Part shown: positions 8,230-16,864 of the stretch, one piece after another
Position numbering within the stretch: position 1 is the stretch's first letter
How the letters are laid out: each line of letters starts with the position of its first letter
Origin: Oscillospiraceae bacterium
Lineage (GTDB): Bacteria > Bacillota > Clostridia > Oscillospirales > Oscillospiraceae
Reading direction: 5' to 3'
DNA length: 53,687 bases
Assembly (NCBI GenBank): GCA_015067935.1
Contig: SVLL01000005.1
Coordinates: 1 to 53,687 of the forward strand
Notes under the pieces: model-generated
What the model saw: the letters and a program-made list of their open reading frames with translations, nothing else
Told to the model about the DNA's origin: nothing
The model's database searches: none
Translations under genes and position numbers: made by a program

Positions 8230-9822
8230 ATGTCTAATTTAACACAAGAAATCAGCCGGCGCAGAACCTTTGCCATCATCTCTCACCCTGACGCCGGTAA
8301 AACCACTTTAACAGAAAAATTCCTGCTGTACGGCGGTGCGATTGCCCAGGCAGGCGTGGTTAAAGGTAAGAAGAATTCCCGTGCTGCCACCTCCGACTGG
8401 ATGGAAATCGAAAAACAGCGTGGTATTTCTGTTACCAGTTCTGTGATGCAGTTCCAGTACGGCGGATTCTGCATTAACATTCTGGACACCCCCGGTCACC
8501 AGGACTTCTCCGAGGATACCTACCGTACCTTGATGGCGGCGGACTCCGCAGTAATGGTCATTGACGGTGCCAAGGGCGTAGAGCCCCAGACCCGCAAGCT
8601 TTTCAAGGTCTGCGCTATGCGGCACATTCCCATCTTCACTTTCATCAACAAGATGGACCGGGAGACCAAGGACCCCTTTGATCTGCTGGAAGAGGTTGAG
8701 CGGGAGCTGGGCATTGAGACTTATGCAATGAACTGGCCCATCGGCTGTGGCAAGGACTTTCAGGGCGTATATGACCGGGAAAAGGCAGAGCTGCTGTTTT
8801 TCTCCGGTGTTTCCGGTAAAAACCGTGCGGCCCGCCAATCTGTGGACCTTTATGATCCTCAGGTTGCTGACCTGCTGGATTCCGAAGCGAAGCACCAGCA
8901 GCTGATTGATGATGTGGAGCTGCTGTCCGCCGGCCGGGAAATGGATATGGAAGAGGTCCGCTGCGGCCGTCTGAGTCCCGTATTCTTCGGCTCTGCCCTG
9001 ACCAATTTCGGTATCGAACCGTTTTTGGAATCCTTCCTGAAGCTCACTCCTCCGCCTCTGCCCCGTGTAGCTGATTGCGGCACAGTGGATACCTTCAGCC
9101 CGGATTTCTCCGCCTTTGTTTTCAAGATTCAGGCTAATATGAATAAGGCCCACCGGGACCGCCTGGCCTTTATGCGGATCTGCTCCGGCAAATTCCAGAG
9201 AGATACGGAATACTACCATGTGCAGGGCAATAAGAAAATGCGCCTTTCTCAGCCTCAGCAACTGATGGCCGCTGAGCGTGAGATTGTGGACGAGGCTTAC
9301 GCCGGCGATGTAATCGGTGTGTTCGACCCGGGTATTTTTGCGATCGGTGATACCATCACTGTCCCCGGCAAGAAGTTCGCCTACTCCGGTATGCCCACCT
9401 TTGCACCCGAGCATTTCTGCCGGGTCAGTGCCAAGGATTCTATGAAGCGCAAGCAGTTCGTCAAAGGCACGGAACAGATTGCGCAGGAAGGTGCGATCCA
9501 AATTTTTAAAGTTCCCTACTCCGGTATGGAAGAAGTCATCGTAGGTGTTGTAGGTGTGCTGCAGCTGGAAGTGTTCCAGTACCGTATGAAAAACGAATAC
9601 GGTGTGGAGCTGCGGATGGAGACTCTTCCTTATGAGGAGATCCGTCTGATCGACAGCTATCCCGGCGACCTGAGTGACCTGAATCTGGGTTCCGATGCAG
9701 AGCTATTAGAGGACTATCGCGGCCGGAATCTTCTGGTATTCAGCAGCTATTGGGCCATTGATTTCACCTGCAAGAAGAACCCCGGTCTGGTTGTCAAGGA
9801 AATTGTTGTAGAAGAAGGATAA
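8230..9822 (+). CDS. prfC: Peptide chain release factor 3
   Basis: Translational GTPase RF3, which recycles RF1/RF2 from the ribosome after termination. The 530-aa length matches the family. The G domain shows G1 SHPDAGKTT (18-26), RGIS switch I (64-67), G3 DTPGH (86-90) and G4 NKMD (140-143). The RF3-specific insert GxxKGKKNSRAATSDWMEIEK region and the C-terminal domain follow. ATG preceded by GGAGG with 6-nt spacing. It is monocistronic between a divergent AEC operon and a terminator. The RF3-specific early block and length separate it from EF-G and tetracycline ribosomal protection proteins. Confidence 0.97.
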   Translation: MSNLTQEISRRRTFAIISHPDAGKTTLTEKFLLYGGAIAQAGVVKGKKNSRAATSDWMEIEKQRGISVTSSVMQFQYGGFCINILDTPGHQDFSEDTYRTLMAADSAVMVIDGAKGVEPQTRKLFKVCAMRHIPIFTFINKMDRETKDPFDLLEEVERELGIETYAMNWPIGCGKDFQGVYDREKAELLFFSGVSGKNRAARQSVDLYDPQVADLLDSEAKHQQLIDDVELLSAGREMDMEEVRCGRLSPVFFGSALTNFGIEPFLESFLKLTPPPLPRVADCGTVDTFSPDFSAFVFKIQANMNKAHRDRLAFMRICSGKFQRDTEYYHVQGNKKMRLSQPQQLMAAEREIVDEAYAGDVIGVFDPGIFAIGDTITVPGKKFAYSGMPTFAPEHFCRVSAKDSMKRKQFVKGTEQIAQEGAIQIFKVPYSGMEEVIVGVVGVLQLEVFQYRMKNEYGVELRMETLPYEEIRLIDSYPGDLSDLNLGSDAELLEDYRGRNLLVFSSYWAIDFTCKKNPGLVVKEIVVEEG

Positions 9823-9829
9823 TACTGTA

Positions 9830-9860
9830 AATACCGACATCCACATGATGTCGGTATTTT
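9830..9860 (+). terminator. Terminator of prfC
   Basis: 12-bp stem AATACCGACATC (9830-9841) with 9847-9858, CACAT loop, followed by TTTT. Confidence 0.87.
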
Positions 9861-9866
9861 GCATTT

Positions 9867-9903
9867 CTTAAGAAAACTTAAGGTACATTAAGGGCATCTT
9901 AAT
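9867..9903 (+). promoter_or_regulatory. Four phased CTTAAG-type direct repeats (candidate response-regulator operator)
   Basis: CTTAAG at 9867-9872 and 9877-9882, ATTAAG at 9887-9892 and CTTAAT at 9898-9903. The spacing is 10, 10 and 11 bp, one DNA turn each. The array abuts the weak -35 of the glycosyltransferase promoter. This architecture is known for OmpR/PhoB-family activators binding as tandem dimers; the cognate regulator is not in the window. Confidence 0.55.
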
Positions 9904-9932
9904 TAGGCTTTTCGCGAAAAGGATGATATAAT
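9904..9932 (+). promoter_or_regulatory. Promoter of glycosyltransferase gene (weak -35, strong extended -10)
   Basis: TATAAT (9927-9932) with extended TG (9924-9925). The hexamer 17 bp upstream (9904-9909, TAGGCT) is a poor -35, which fits activator dependence from the adjacent repeats. Confidence 0.6.
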
Positions 9933-9964
9933 TCCCGCAGACCCAAGAAAGGTAGGATGTCTTT

Positions 9965-11239
9965 ATGAACAATCTCGCTATACTGAAAGCCATTGCAATT
10001 TGTCTTTCAGTATTTATTTCAATCATCTATCTGTATCAGGGCTTTTACCTGATCCTCCCTCGGCTGAAAAAGCCCAAAAAAGCAACTGCATGCAAACAAC
10101 TGCGCTATGCTGTGCTAATCGCTGCCCGGAATGAAGAAATGGTACTCCCCCACTTACTGGACTCCATCAGAGCACAGGATTATCCGGCAGAACTCATTGA
10201 TATGTATGTTATCGCAGATAATTGCACCGATAACACTGCAAAGGTAGCTGCAGACCATGGCGCAACCGTTTTCAAACGCTTCAACAAAAAGCTTATCGGC
10301 AAAGGATATGCCCTAAACCACTTACTTGCGCAGATAAAAAACCATATTGGTTGGGAGCAGTATGATGCATTTATGATTTTTGATGCAGACAATCTGCTGG
10401 AGCCGGATTACTTCAGCAAAATCAACACTTTGCCCGCCAACGGCTATCAGGCATTTTGCGGATACCGGAACACCAAAAACTACGGCACTAATTGGCTCAC
10501 CTCAGGGTATGCCCTTTGGTATCTGCACGAATCCAGCCACCTGAACAATTCCCGCAGTATATTGGATACCGGCTGCTTCGTAAACGGCACAGGCTTCGGT
10601 TTCTCCCGTCAGCTGTTGGAGCGGCTTGGAGGGTGGCATTTCTTCACGCTCACAGAGGACTTGGAGTTTAACAATTACTGTGCCTCCAACGGCATCAAAA
10701 TCGGCTACTGCAACGATGCCATACTGTATGACGAACAGCCTTTAACCTTCGGTCAGTCTTGGAAGCAGCGTACCCGCTGGGTCAAAGGCGGTTTGCAGGT
10801 ATCGTTCAAATATGTGGGTTCTGTCCTGCGCGGCATGGGGCACAGAGGCTGGCGGGGATACACCTGCTTTGAGCTGTTCTCCATTTCCTTCTGGGCCCTT
10901 TGCTTTGGCACCGCTGCTTCACTCTTTTCTTTCTTCGTTACTGCTTGCAGCTTCCCGTCTGTCCCGGTTTTTGTGCTTCTGTGGCTGTGTCTGGGCCTTT
11001 GCTATTTCGGCATCTGCTTACTCGGTGCATATACCGTCGCCCACGAATGGAAACGAATCCGGGCAACTACCAAAGAAAAACTCGTTTCCATTTTCACATT
11101 TCCACTGTTTCTTGCCACCTATGTGCCGATCACGCTTTGTGCTTTTGTAACCAAATGCAAATGGGACCCCATCGCACACACGGTCGCAATTTCCGCAATG
11201 GATCTGATAAAAGAAAAGCAAGAGACTGCCTCACATTGA
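9965..11239 (+). CDS. Membrane-bound family 2 glycosyltransferase
   Basis: Processive-type GT2 enzyme (cellulose/hyaluronan/poly-GlcNAc synthase-like) that transfers sugars from a nucleotide donor at the inner membrane face. The 424-aa protein has an N-terminal membrane segment (about 7-32) and a GT-A domain with AARNEE, DNCTDN, the DAD motif (FDADNLLEPDY, about 140), TED (FTLTEDLEF) and QRTRW, the QxxRW processivity signature. Three to four C-terminal membrane segments follow. Acceptor and polymer are unknown. It is monocistronic, with a candidate activator-controlled promoter. Its last codons and TGA stop lie within the terminator stem. Confidence 0.9.
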   Translation: MNNLAILKAIAICLSVFISIIYLYQGFYLILPRLKKPKKATACKQLRYAVLIAARNEEMVLPHLLDSIRAQDYPAELIDMYVIADNCTDNTAKVAADHGATVFKRFNKKLIGKGYALNHLLAQIKNHIGWEQYDAFMIFDADNLLEPDYFSKINTLPANGYQAFCGYRNTKNYGTNWLTSGYALWYLHESSHLNNSRSILDTGCFVNGTGFGFSRQLLERLGGWHFFTLTEDLEFNNYCASNGIKIGYCNDAILYDEQPLTFGQSWKQRTRWVKGGLQVSFKYVGSVLRGMGHRGWRGYTCFELFSISFWALCFGTAASLFSFFVTACSFPSVPVFVLLWLCLGLCYFGICLLGAYTVAHEWKRIRATTKEKLVSIFTFPLFLATYVPITLCAFVTKCKWDPIAHTVAISAMDLIKEKQETASH

Positions 11240-11253
11240 GGCAGTCTCTTTTT
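11221..11253. terminator. Bidirectional terminator overlapping the glycosyltransferase stop codon
   Basis: 13-bp perfect stem AGAGACTGCCTCA (11221-11233) with 11237-11249, 3-nt loop, then a T run. The left arm encodes the last glycosyltransferase residues and the right arm begins with its TGA. The convergent murA stop lies at the other edge. Confidence 0.88.
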
Positions 11254-12518
11254 CAATCTTCAACTCTGCGAATCTTCGCACCGAGGGCCGTCAGCTTTTC
11301 GATCAGCCGTTCATAGCCACGCTCAACATAGTGAATATTCTTCACCCAAGTGGTGCCGCGGGCTGCCAGACCGGCAATGATAAGTGCCGCGCCGGCACGC
11401 AGGTCCTTTGCGCTCACCGTTACACCATAGAGATCCTCCACACCGGTAACGATGGCTGTTTTTCCGCTGATCTCAATGTCTGCGCCCATACTCTGCAATT
11501 CCGTGCAGTAGCCGAAAAAGCGAGTTTCATACACGCTTTCCGTCAGGCGGCTGACACCGGAAGCCAGTGCCATACAAACGCAAATCTGCGCCTGCATATC
11601 CGTGGGGAAGCCGGGATAGGGATGTGTCTTAACCGTGGTATTGCACATCCGCCCATCCATTTTTATCCGGATAGCATCGTCATAATTGGTGATCTGTGCG
11701 CCCATTTCCTCCAGCTTGGAAGTTATGCATTCCATATGCTTGGGAATTACATTTCGTACCAACACATCGCCGCCGGTAGCAGCGGTAGCCGCCATATAGG
11801 TGCCGGCCTCGATTTGGTCGGGGATGATGGCATAGGTACCGCCCTTCAGATTCTCCACACCGGTGATCTTAATAGTATCTGTACCGGCACCGGAGATCCT
11901 TGCGCCCATCGTGTTCAGGAAGTTCGCCAGATCAACAATATGGGGCTCCTTTGCGGCATTTTCAATAATACTCTGACCGGGCAGCAAGGTTGCGGCAATC
12001 ATAATATTTACAGTTGCGCCCACAGAGGCCATATCCAAGCTGATACGGTTACCCTTCAGACCGTTGACACCGGGCTGAAGATCCACATACTCATTGGTTT
12101 CCTCCACTGCAGCACCAAGTGCCTTAAAGCCCTTGATGTGCTGGTCAATGGGTCGCACTGCGAAGTTGCAGCCACCGGGCAATGCCACATGGGCTGCGTG
12201 GAAACGGCTGAGCAGCGCACCCATAAAGTAATAGCTGGCGCGCAGCTTCTTTACATGCTCGGTTTCCGGTTCGCGACAGGTGACATTGGTGCTGTCCAGC
12301 TCCACCACACCCGTTTCCGGACGAGAAACTTTGACGCCCATACCCTCCAGAATCGAGAGCAGAATACGGACATCAGAAATATCGGGAACATTTTCAATTC
12401 GGCAAACGCCCTCTACCAGCAAGGCAGCGGGAAGAATTGCCACGGCAGCATTTTTTGCGCCGCTTATGGTAACAGAACCACGCAGAGGGGTTCCGCCTAT
12501 AATTTCATATCGAGCCAA
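11253..12518 (-). CDS. murA: UDP-N-acetylglucosamine 1-carboxyvinyltransferase
   Basis: First committed step of peptidoglycan synthesis: transfers enolpyruvate from PEP to UDP-GlcNAc in the cytoplasm. The 421-aa length is typical. Lys22 in SGAKNAAV and Cys117 in LPGGCNFAVRPIDQH match the catalytic Lys and the PEP-adduct/fosfomycin-target Cys, so a sensitive Cys-type enzyme is predicted. The product begins MARYEII from a TTG codon, chosen because AGGAGAGG is 7 nt upstream. It has its own promoter (12560-12588) and is not in an operon with the upstream methyltransferase. Confidence 0.96.
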   Translation of the reverse strand: MARYEIIGGTPLRGSVTISGAKNAAVAILPAALLVEGVCRIENVPDISDVRILLSILEGMGVKVSRPETGVVELDSTNVTCREPETEHVKKLRASYYFMGALLSRFHAAHVALPGGCNFAVRPIDQHIKGFKALGAAVEETNEYVDLQPGVNGLKGNRISLDMASVGATVNIMIAATLLPGQSIIENAAKEPHIVDLANFLNTMGARISGAGTDTIKITGVENLKGGTYAIIPDQIEAGTYMAATAATGGDVLVRNVIPKHMECITSKLEEMGAQITNYDDAIRIKMDGRMCNTTVKTHPYPGFPTDMQAQICVCMALASGVSRLTESVYETRFFGYCTELQSMGADIEISGKTAIVTGVEDLYGVTVSAKDLRAGAALIIAGLAARGTTWVKNIHYVERGYERLIEKLTALGAKIRRVED

Positions 12519-12559
12519 GGATAATCCTCTCCTTGCAAAGTTTATGTTCAGTGCCAGTT

Positions 12560-12588
12560 ATTATACCATAACAAAAGAGTTATGTAAA
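12560..12588 (-). promoter_or_regulatory. Promoter of murA
   Basis: Minus-strand TTTACA (12583-12588), 17 bp, TATAAT (12560-12565) with an extended TG. It lies 42 bp upstream of the TTG start. Confidence 0.78.
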
Positions 12589-12607
12589 GTACCTTTTATG
12601 GAAACTG

Positions 12608-13903
12608 TTACAAAAAATGCCGCAAGCCCTTCGGATAGTGATTCTTCAGCTGCCTACCGTCGCCCTTTCCCCAGCCGATGGTATAACCGTCCACAGTGAC
12701 AAGACACCAGCCCCTTTTATCAGAGGGCAACACATTGCCGCACAGATAAGCCTGAAGCTGTTTGCTACTGCTTTCCAGTTCTTCTGTACAATTGCAGGTC
12801 TTCAGCCAAAGGGCCAAGGCGTGGGCAGGCTCAAAGCGATCTTTCTTCAGTTCTCCCAGTTCGAGACCCGGTCTCAGAACCTTTAATCCCGTTAAATCCG
12901 GCATATCTGCAGGTGCCCAGTAAAGATGCTCTCCAAACAGCACCGCCTTTCCTTCCGGCAATTGAATGCCCAACTGCTTGGCAAATTCTGTCCAAAGCTT
13001 GGACAGTTTCTCACCCACTTTGCCCTCACCGGCAGTCGGCTCTTCTCCTTTGCGGCGCAGCACCGCACCGAAATGTCCTTCCCCCAACAGCTTATGGGGC
13101 CAGAGACGAAATTGCCCCTCTCCTGCCGGGGTAAACCACGGAGCATCAACATTTTCAAGCACAAATTCCGGATTTCGTTCCAGAAAGCCTGCCACTGCCT
13201 GCTCATTTTCCTCCGGTGCAAAGGTGCAGGTTGAATATAACAGCCGGCCGCCGGGTCGCACCAGCTTTGCGCCCGCATCCAGAATACCGGCCTGCCGCTG
13301 GGCGCACATTTCGACAGTTTCCGGACTCCAATCGGTCACCGCCGCTTCTTCTTTCCTGAACATTCCCTCACCGGAGCAAGGGGCATCGATCAGCACCCGG
13401 TCAAAATAACCGGGCAGCCGCTGCGCCAGACGGTCTGGGGTCTCATTGGTCACGAGAGCATTGGCAATTCCCATTCTCTCGATATTGCCGCTTAAAATCT
13501 TGGCCCGCTTGGAGCTGTATTCATTGCAGAGCAGAAAGCCCTCCCCCATCATACGCCCGGCAATCTGTGTGCTTTTACCGCCGGGTGCGGCACACAGATC
13601 GCAGATCCGTTCCCCGGGTTGGGGATCCAGCAGTGCCACCGCAGACATTGCGCTGGCCTCCTGCAAATAATATACGCCGGCTTCGTGATAAGGGTGCAGA
13701 CCGGGGCGGCTCTGAGGATCATAATAATATCCCATCGGCTCCCACTGCACACGCTCCCCCACAAAGGACAGATTCGGCGTTTCTCCCTTCAGAGGATTAA
13801 ACCGCAGTGCAACGGCACGGGGACGCTCCAAGCTCTGCAAAAAAGCCGGATATTCATCTCCGAGCTGATTTTGCATCCGTTCCAAAAATTCCTGAGGCAG
13901 CAT
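12608..13903 (-). CDS. RsmF/NOL1-NOP2-Sun family RNA (cytosine-C5) methyltransferase
   Basis: SAM-dependent m5C methyltransferase, probably of rRNA. The start is ATG at 13903 (431 aa), because AAAGGAGG lies 6 nt upstream; a longer frame has no ribosome site. The Rossmann core shows CAAPGGK (104-110, SAM-binding motif I), DAPCSG (173-178, with the release Cys) and STCTF (224-228, catalytic Cys). The C-terminal 130 residues resemble the RsmF PUA-like RNA-binding region. It lies 17 nt downstream of a vanZ-like gene, probably in one transcript. Confidence 0.92.
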   Translation of the reverse strand: MLPQEFLERMQNQLGDEYPAFLQSLERPRAVALRFNPLKGETPNLSFVGERVQWEPMGYYYDPQSRPGLHPYHEAGVYYLQEASAMSAVALLDPQPGERICDLCAAPGGKSTQIAGRMMGEGFLLCNEYSSKRAKILSGNIERMGIANALVTNETPDRLAQRLPGYFDRVLIDAPCSGEGMFRKEEAAVTDWSPETVEMCAQRQAGILDAGAKLVRPGGRLLYSTCTFAPEENEQAVAGFLERNPEFVLENVDAPWFTPAGEGQFRLWPHKLLGEGHFGAVLRRKGEEPTAGEGKVGEKLSKLWTEFAKQLGIQLPEGKAVLFGEHLYWAPADMPDLTGLKVLRPGLELGELKKDRFEPAHALALWLKTCNCTEELESSSKQLQAYLCGNVLPSDKRGWCLVTVDGYTIGWGKGDGRQLKNHYPKGLRHFL

Positions 13904-13920
13904 TGCGCGCCTCCTTTCTC

Positions 13921-14427
13921 TTATTTTCCTTTGCGGCAAACTCTAAACAACCGCCATACAATATAACCTGCAATAATGCCCACCATATTCAGCAGCACAT
14001 CATCCACATCGCATTTTCCCAGCAGGGTAAACAGCTGCAAAAGCTCCACGCCGATAATGCACAAAAAACCGACACCGATGGCCTTCCACGCCTTTTGAAG
14101 CTTGGGCCACATTGCGGGTAAAAAGGCACCAAACGGCACAAACATCGCCACATTGCCGATAATATTGATCGCGGCGGCCTTGGCGTGATAGCGGTAAATG
14201 GCATATCCTTCCCATTTTTCCACATAGTAGTCGGGTCTCAACAAAACATCCAAATAGTTGCCAACCGTTTTCCAGAAGGTAAGATTATAATTACTGCACA
14301 CCTGCTCCCAATAGGGCACACCAGCGGTAACGGTACGGTCCCGGAAAAAGAGCAAATAGAGCATCAGTGCCCCATAGGCCAGAAATACCAACGCCCAAAA
14401 AGGATTTCGAATCCGGTCCTTGTTCAC
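13921..14427 (-). CDS. VanZ-family membrane protein
   Basis: VanZ-like integral membrane protein of unknown biochemical function; the founding member gives modest teicoplanin resistance. The 168-aa product has four to five hydrophobic segments and the family features NIIGNVAMFVPFGAFLP and DVDDVLLNMVGIIAGY. The start is GTG at 14427 with GGAGGTGA 6 nt upstream. It sits between rex and the rRNA methyltransferase on the same strand. Nothing nearby suggests glycopeptide resistance. Confidence 0.88.
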   Translation of the reverse strand: MNKDRIRNPFWALVFLAYGALMLYLLFFRDRTVTAGVPYWEQVCSNYNLTFWKTVGNYLDVLLRPDYYVEKWEGYAIYRYHAKAAAINIIGNVAMFVPFGAFLPAMWPKLQKAWKAIGVGFLCIIGVELLQLFTLLGKCDVDDVLLNMVGIIAGYIVWRLFRVCRKGK

Positions 14428-14453
14428 CGGCGTTCACCTCCCAGCAGAAAATA

Positions 14454-14483
14454 TGCCATCCTCTGCAGAATCAGGGGATGGCA
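14454..14483 (-). other. Short hairpin between rex and vanZ-like gene
   Basis: TGCCATCC (14454-14461) pairs perfectly with GGATGGCA (14476-14483). On the minus strand it follows rex by 8 nt and precedes a T-rich stretch, so it may be a weak attenuator or an mRNA-processing hairpin. Confidence 0.4.
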
Positions 14484-14491
14484 CGAAAAGA

Positions 14492-15130
14492 TTACTTGTT
14501 TTCGTTAATTTGCGCCCGCAGGTGCATACTCAGCAGTGCCAGAGAAGTGGCCATATTCTCATATTGTACCAGAATTCCCGTAGGAACCTCCAAATGGGAA
14601 GTAGCAAAGGACCAAACCGCCTTGATACCGCACGCGATCAGCTTGTCACAAACCCCCTGGGCATGTTGGGCCGGAACGGTGATGATGCCCATCAGTACCT
14701 TATTGGTACGGCAAAAGCTCTCTAACTGCTCCATGGGGTAGATAGGTGTGCCCTCCTGCGTATGGGTTGCAGAGGGCGCAGCGTCAAAAGCTGCCAGAAT
14801 ATTCAGGCCGTATGCCTTAAAGCCGCTGTAGCCGCACAGTGCCTGACCCAGCTTACCTGCGCCGATCAGCACCGCATCAGTGGTATTGTCATAACCCAAG
14901 AATTGCTCGATGTCATCGATCAAAGACTCTCGCAGATAGCCGATTTTGGGACGACCGCCATCGGATACCATTGCCAGATCCTTACGCACCTGCACCTCGC
15001 CCATCCCCAAAGCTGCTGCCAATGCAGTTGCGGAAATGTAAGGAGTACCGTCGGCAGGGACAGTCTTCAGATAAGCCAGATATCCCGGTAACCGCTTCAG
15101 TACGGATTTGGAAATCTCTTTGCGTGTCAT
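14492..15130 (-). CDS. rex: Redox-sensing transcriptional repressor Rex
   Basis: Rex senses the NADH/NAD+ ratio and represses fermentation and NADH-oxidation genes at low NADH. The start is ATG at 15130 (212 aa), with CGGAGG 6 nt upstream; a longer frame would run into the promoter. It has an N-terminal winged helix (residues 1-80, with ISATALAAALGMGEVQVRKDLA) and a Rossmann domain with GAGKLGQAL (90-98). It has its own promoter immediately upstream. A 40-bp near-perfect palindrome covers the transcription start, suggesting autoregulation. Confidence 0.95.
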   Translation of the reverse strand: MTRKEISKSVLKRLPGYLAYLKTVPADGTPYISATALAAALGMGEVQVRKDLAMVSDGGRPKIGYLRESLIDDIEQFLGYDNTTDAVLIGAGKLGQALCGYSGFKAYGLNILAAFDAAPSATHTQEGTPIYPMEQLESFCRTNKVLMGIITVPAQHAQGVCDKLIACGIKAVWSFATSHLEVPTGILVQYENMATSLALLSMHLRAQINENK

Positions 15131-15143
15131 AGTATACCTCCGA

Positions 15144-15183
15144 AATCGATACAAAACTATATCGATATAATTTTGTACCGATT
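15144..15183. promoter_or_regulatory. 40-bp near-perfect palindrome at the rex transcription start
   Basis: Eighteen of 20 base pairs are symmetric around 15163/15164. It contains ATCGAT at 15145-15150 and 15161-15166 and ACCGAT at 15177-15182, exactly 16 bp apart. It overlaps the -10 by 3 bp and covers the predicted start site. It does not match the usual Clostridial Rex site (TTGTTAA-N4-TTAACAA type). Confidence 0.75.
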
Positions 15184-15209
15184 ATAACAGAGCTTTTTCC
15201 GTTTTGCAA
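15181..15209 (-). promoter_or_regulatory. Promoter of rex
   Basis: Minus-strand TTGCAA (15204-15209), 17 bp, TATAAT (15181-15186) with extended TG. It begins 9 bp after the sigE stop codon. Confidence 0.78.
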
Positions 15210-15217
15210 GCTTTTTT

Positions 15218-15928
15218 TCACGCACAACTGGTCTGACGCAAAAATTCTTTTCGCAGTCGCAGCATAATCCGCTTTTCCAGCCGGGAAATATAAGATTGGG
15301 AAATCCCCATCATTTCGGCAATTTCCTTTTGGGTCATTTCCTTGCGTCCGTAAAGTCCGAAACGGAGCAGCACAATTTCCCGCTCCCTTGTGGGCAATTC
15401 TGCCAGCGATTGCCGCAAAACGGACAGCTCCACATCCTCCTCCATGGGGCGGTAGATCTGATCCTCATCGGTGCCCAGAATATCGGAAAGCAGCAATTCA
15501 TTTCCGTCGTAATCCATATTGATGGGTTCTTCCAGAGATACCTCCGCCTTTTGACAGGCAGTTTTGCGGATGTACATCAGAATCTCATTTTCGATACAGC
15601 GGGATGCATAAGTCGCCAGCTTTATGTTTTTGTCCCGACGGTAGGTGTTGATACCTTTGATCAGGCCAATGGTCCCAATGGAAATCAGGTCCTCCAAATT
15701 GATCCCGGTGTTTTCAAACCGTCTGGCAATGTAAACCACCAGCCGCAGATTATGCTCGATCAGCAGCTGCTTTGCCTGTTCATCTCCCTGCGCAAACGCC
15801 TCCAGTGCTGCTTGCTCCTCCCCGGCTTTCAATGGCGGCGGCAGAATATCGCTGCCACCGATATAATAGATTTCTCCGGGATGCACCAAGCCGATTTTGA
15901 TTAAAAAAGCCCACAGTTTTTCCATCAT
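15218..15928 (-). CDS. sigE: Sporulation sigma factor SigE (pro-sigma-E)
   Basis: Mother-cell sigma factor of early sporulation, made as an inactive precursor. The ATG at 15928 follows AGGAGGGAG and overlaps the spoIIGA stop by 4 nt (ATGA). The 236-aa product has an N-terminal pro-sequence ending near [12 protein letters not shown] (residues 16-25), matching the known SpoIIGA cleavage region. Regions 2.1-2.4 ([17 protein letters not shown]..., [14 protein letters not shown]) and region 4 with helix-turn-helix [21 protein letters not shown] follow. A longer open frame into spoIIGA is spurious. Confidence 0.96.
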   Translation of the reverse strand: MMEKLWAFLIKIGLVHPGEIYYIGGSDILPPPLKAGEEQAALEAFAQGDEQAKQLLIEHNLRLVVYIARRFENTGINLEDLISIGTIGLIKGINTYRRDKNIKLATYASRCIENEILMYIRKTACQKAEVSLEEPINMDYDGNELLLSDILGTDEDQIYRPMEEDVELSVLRQSLAELPTREREIVLLRFGLYGRKEMTQKEIAEMMGISQSYISRLEKRIMLRLRKEFLRQTSCA

Positions 15929-16695
15929 ACGCTCCCTCCTGCCAATGCCTGATAACCTTCTGCTCCACCGATTTCCTCCGGGGAAAACGCCACCATTGGA
16001 CTGATGCTTTTTCCGTTCAGCCGCACCCCATCCAAGCGCAGCAGCAGGAGCATCCCTCCCGGTTTTCCTACCGCTCTGTAGGGGATCAGCCGCGCACCGG
16101 GCAGCGGCTTCCGGGGCAGCATTTGTATGGGCTCCCGGATCAGATCCTGTGAGATGCCCAAGCGATGCCCCACCTCCATCCCCACGACCAGCACGCTGCC
16201 CCCGGTGATGGGATCGCGAAGGGTATTGCCTGTATCCAGTAAGGCGGTAAGCTTGACGCTTTGTCCTCTCCAGATAAGCTCTACCGGCTGAAATTTTGCC
16301 GTGCCGAGAGGTAAGCGGATACCCAAAGCGCACAGTAATACCAGCCCAACAGCCGCCAGCACAAGAGACAAAAAGCTGCCGTTTCCCATTCCCATTGCCA
16401 TTCCGCCCAGTGCCATACTCAGCAGCACAAACACCGTTCCCCGACGCACCGCACTCAGCTGCCATCCGTAAGCAATGATCGCCATGGCAATCAAAACAAG
16501 CAAACGCCAGAACACACCGCCCAAAAAGCGGAAACCCGGCAGCATACATACCCCTGCATAGCCGCCGCCAAGTAATGCTGCCAATGCGCATCGCCGCCAC
16601 CCGGCAGGATGGCCTGTCAGGCGGTTTGCCCCCATCAGAAGCAGCCCATCCACCAGGAAATTCAATAAAACCACAACATCCAGATAAACCGTCAC
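15925..16695 (-). CDS. spoIIGA: Sigma-E processing peptidase SpoIIGA
   Basis: Septal membrane aspartic protease that cleaves pro-sigma-E once SpoIIR signals from the forespore. GTG at 16695 gives 256 aa beginning [13 protein letters not shown], as in the family; AGGGGG lies 7 nt upstream. The N-terminal half has five hydrophobic segments. The C-terminal half carries the aspartic-protease motif [11 protein letters not shown] (DTGN at 154-157). It overlaps sigE by 4 nt, so translation is coupled. A candidate -10 TATACT lies at 16726-16731, but I could not assign convincing Spo0A boxes. Confidence 0.94.
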   Translation of the reverse strand: MTVYLDVVVLLNFLVDGLLLMGANRLTGHPAGWRRCALAALLGGGYAGVCMLPGFRFLGGVFWRLLVLIAMAIIAYGWQLSAVRRGTVFVLLSMALGGMAMGMGNGSFLSLVLAAVGLVLLCALGIRLPLGTAKFQPVELIWRGQSVKLTALLDTGNTLRDPITGGSVLVVGMEVGHRLGISQDLIREPIQMLPRKPLPGARLIPYRAVGKPGGMLLLLRLDGVRLNGKSISPMVAFSPEEIGGAEGYQALAGGSV

Positions 16696-16833
16696 CCCAT
16701 CGCCCCCTCGTAAGATGATGGCTTCAGTATACGCCCATCTCCTGAAAAAGTCGGTCGCATTCTCCCACGGCATTGCCGACAGATACAACCCCTCCCCCAC
16801 AGATTCCGGGGCAAAGCAAGTCCATCAAGCAGA

Positions 16834-16864
16834 AAGCGGCAGCTGAATTTATCAGCTGCCGCTT
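16834..16864 (-). terminator. Terminator-like hairpin overlapping the DUF951 stop
   Basis: 13-bp perfect stem (16852-16864 with 16834-16846), 5-nt loop. The T tract is short (TTTCT), so efficiency is uncertain. The DUF951 TGA stop is inside the stem. Confidence 0.6.

Noticed and set aside
15929-16600. Long N-terminal extension of SigE overlapping spoIIGA
   Set aside because: It is the spoIIGA gene read in another frame; SigE begins at the ATGA overlap.
16696-16850. Spo0A-dependent promoter for spoIIGA
   Set aside because: A TATACT -10 is present at 16726-16731, but no convincing -35 or TGTCGAA boxes at the expected spacing could be assigned by eye.
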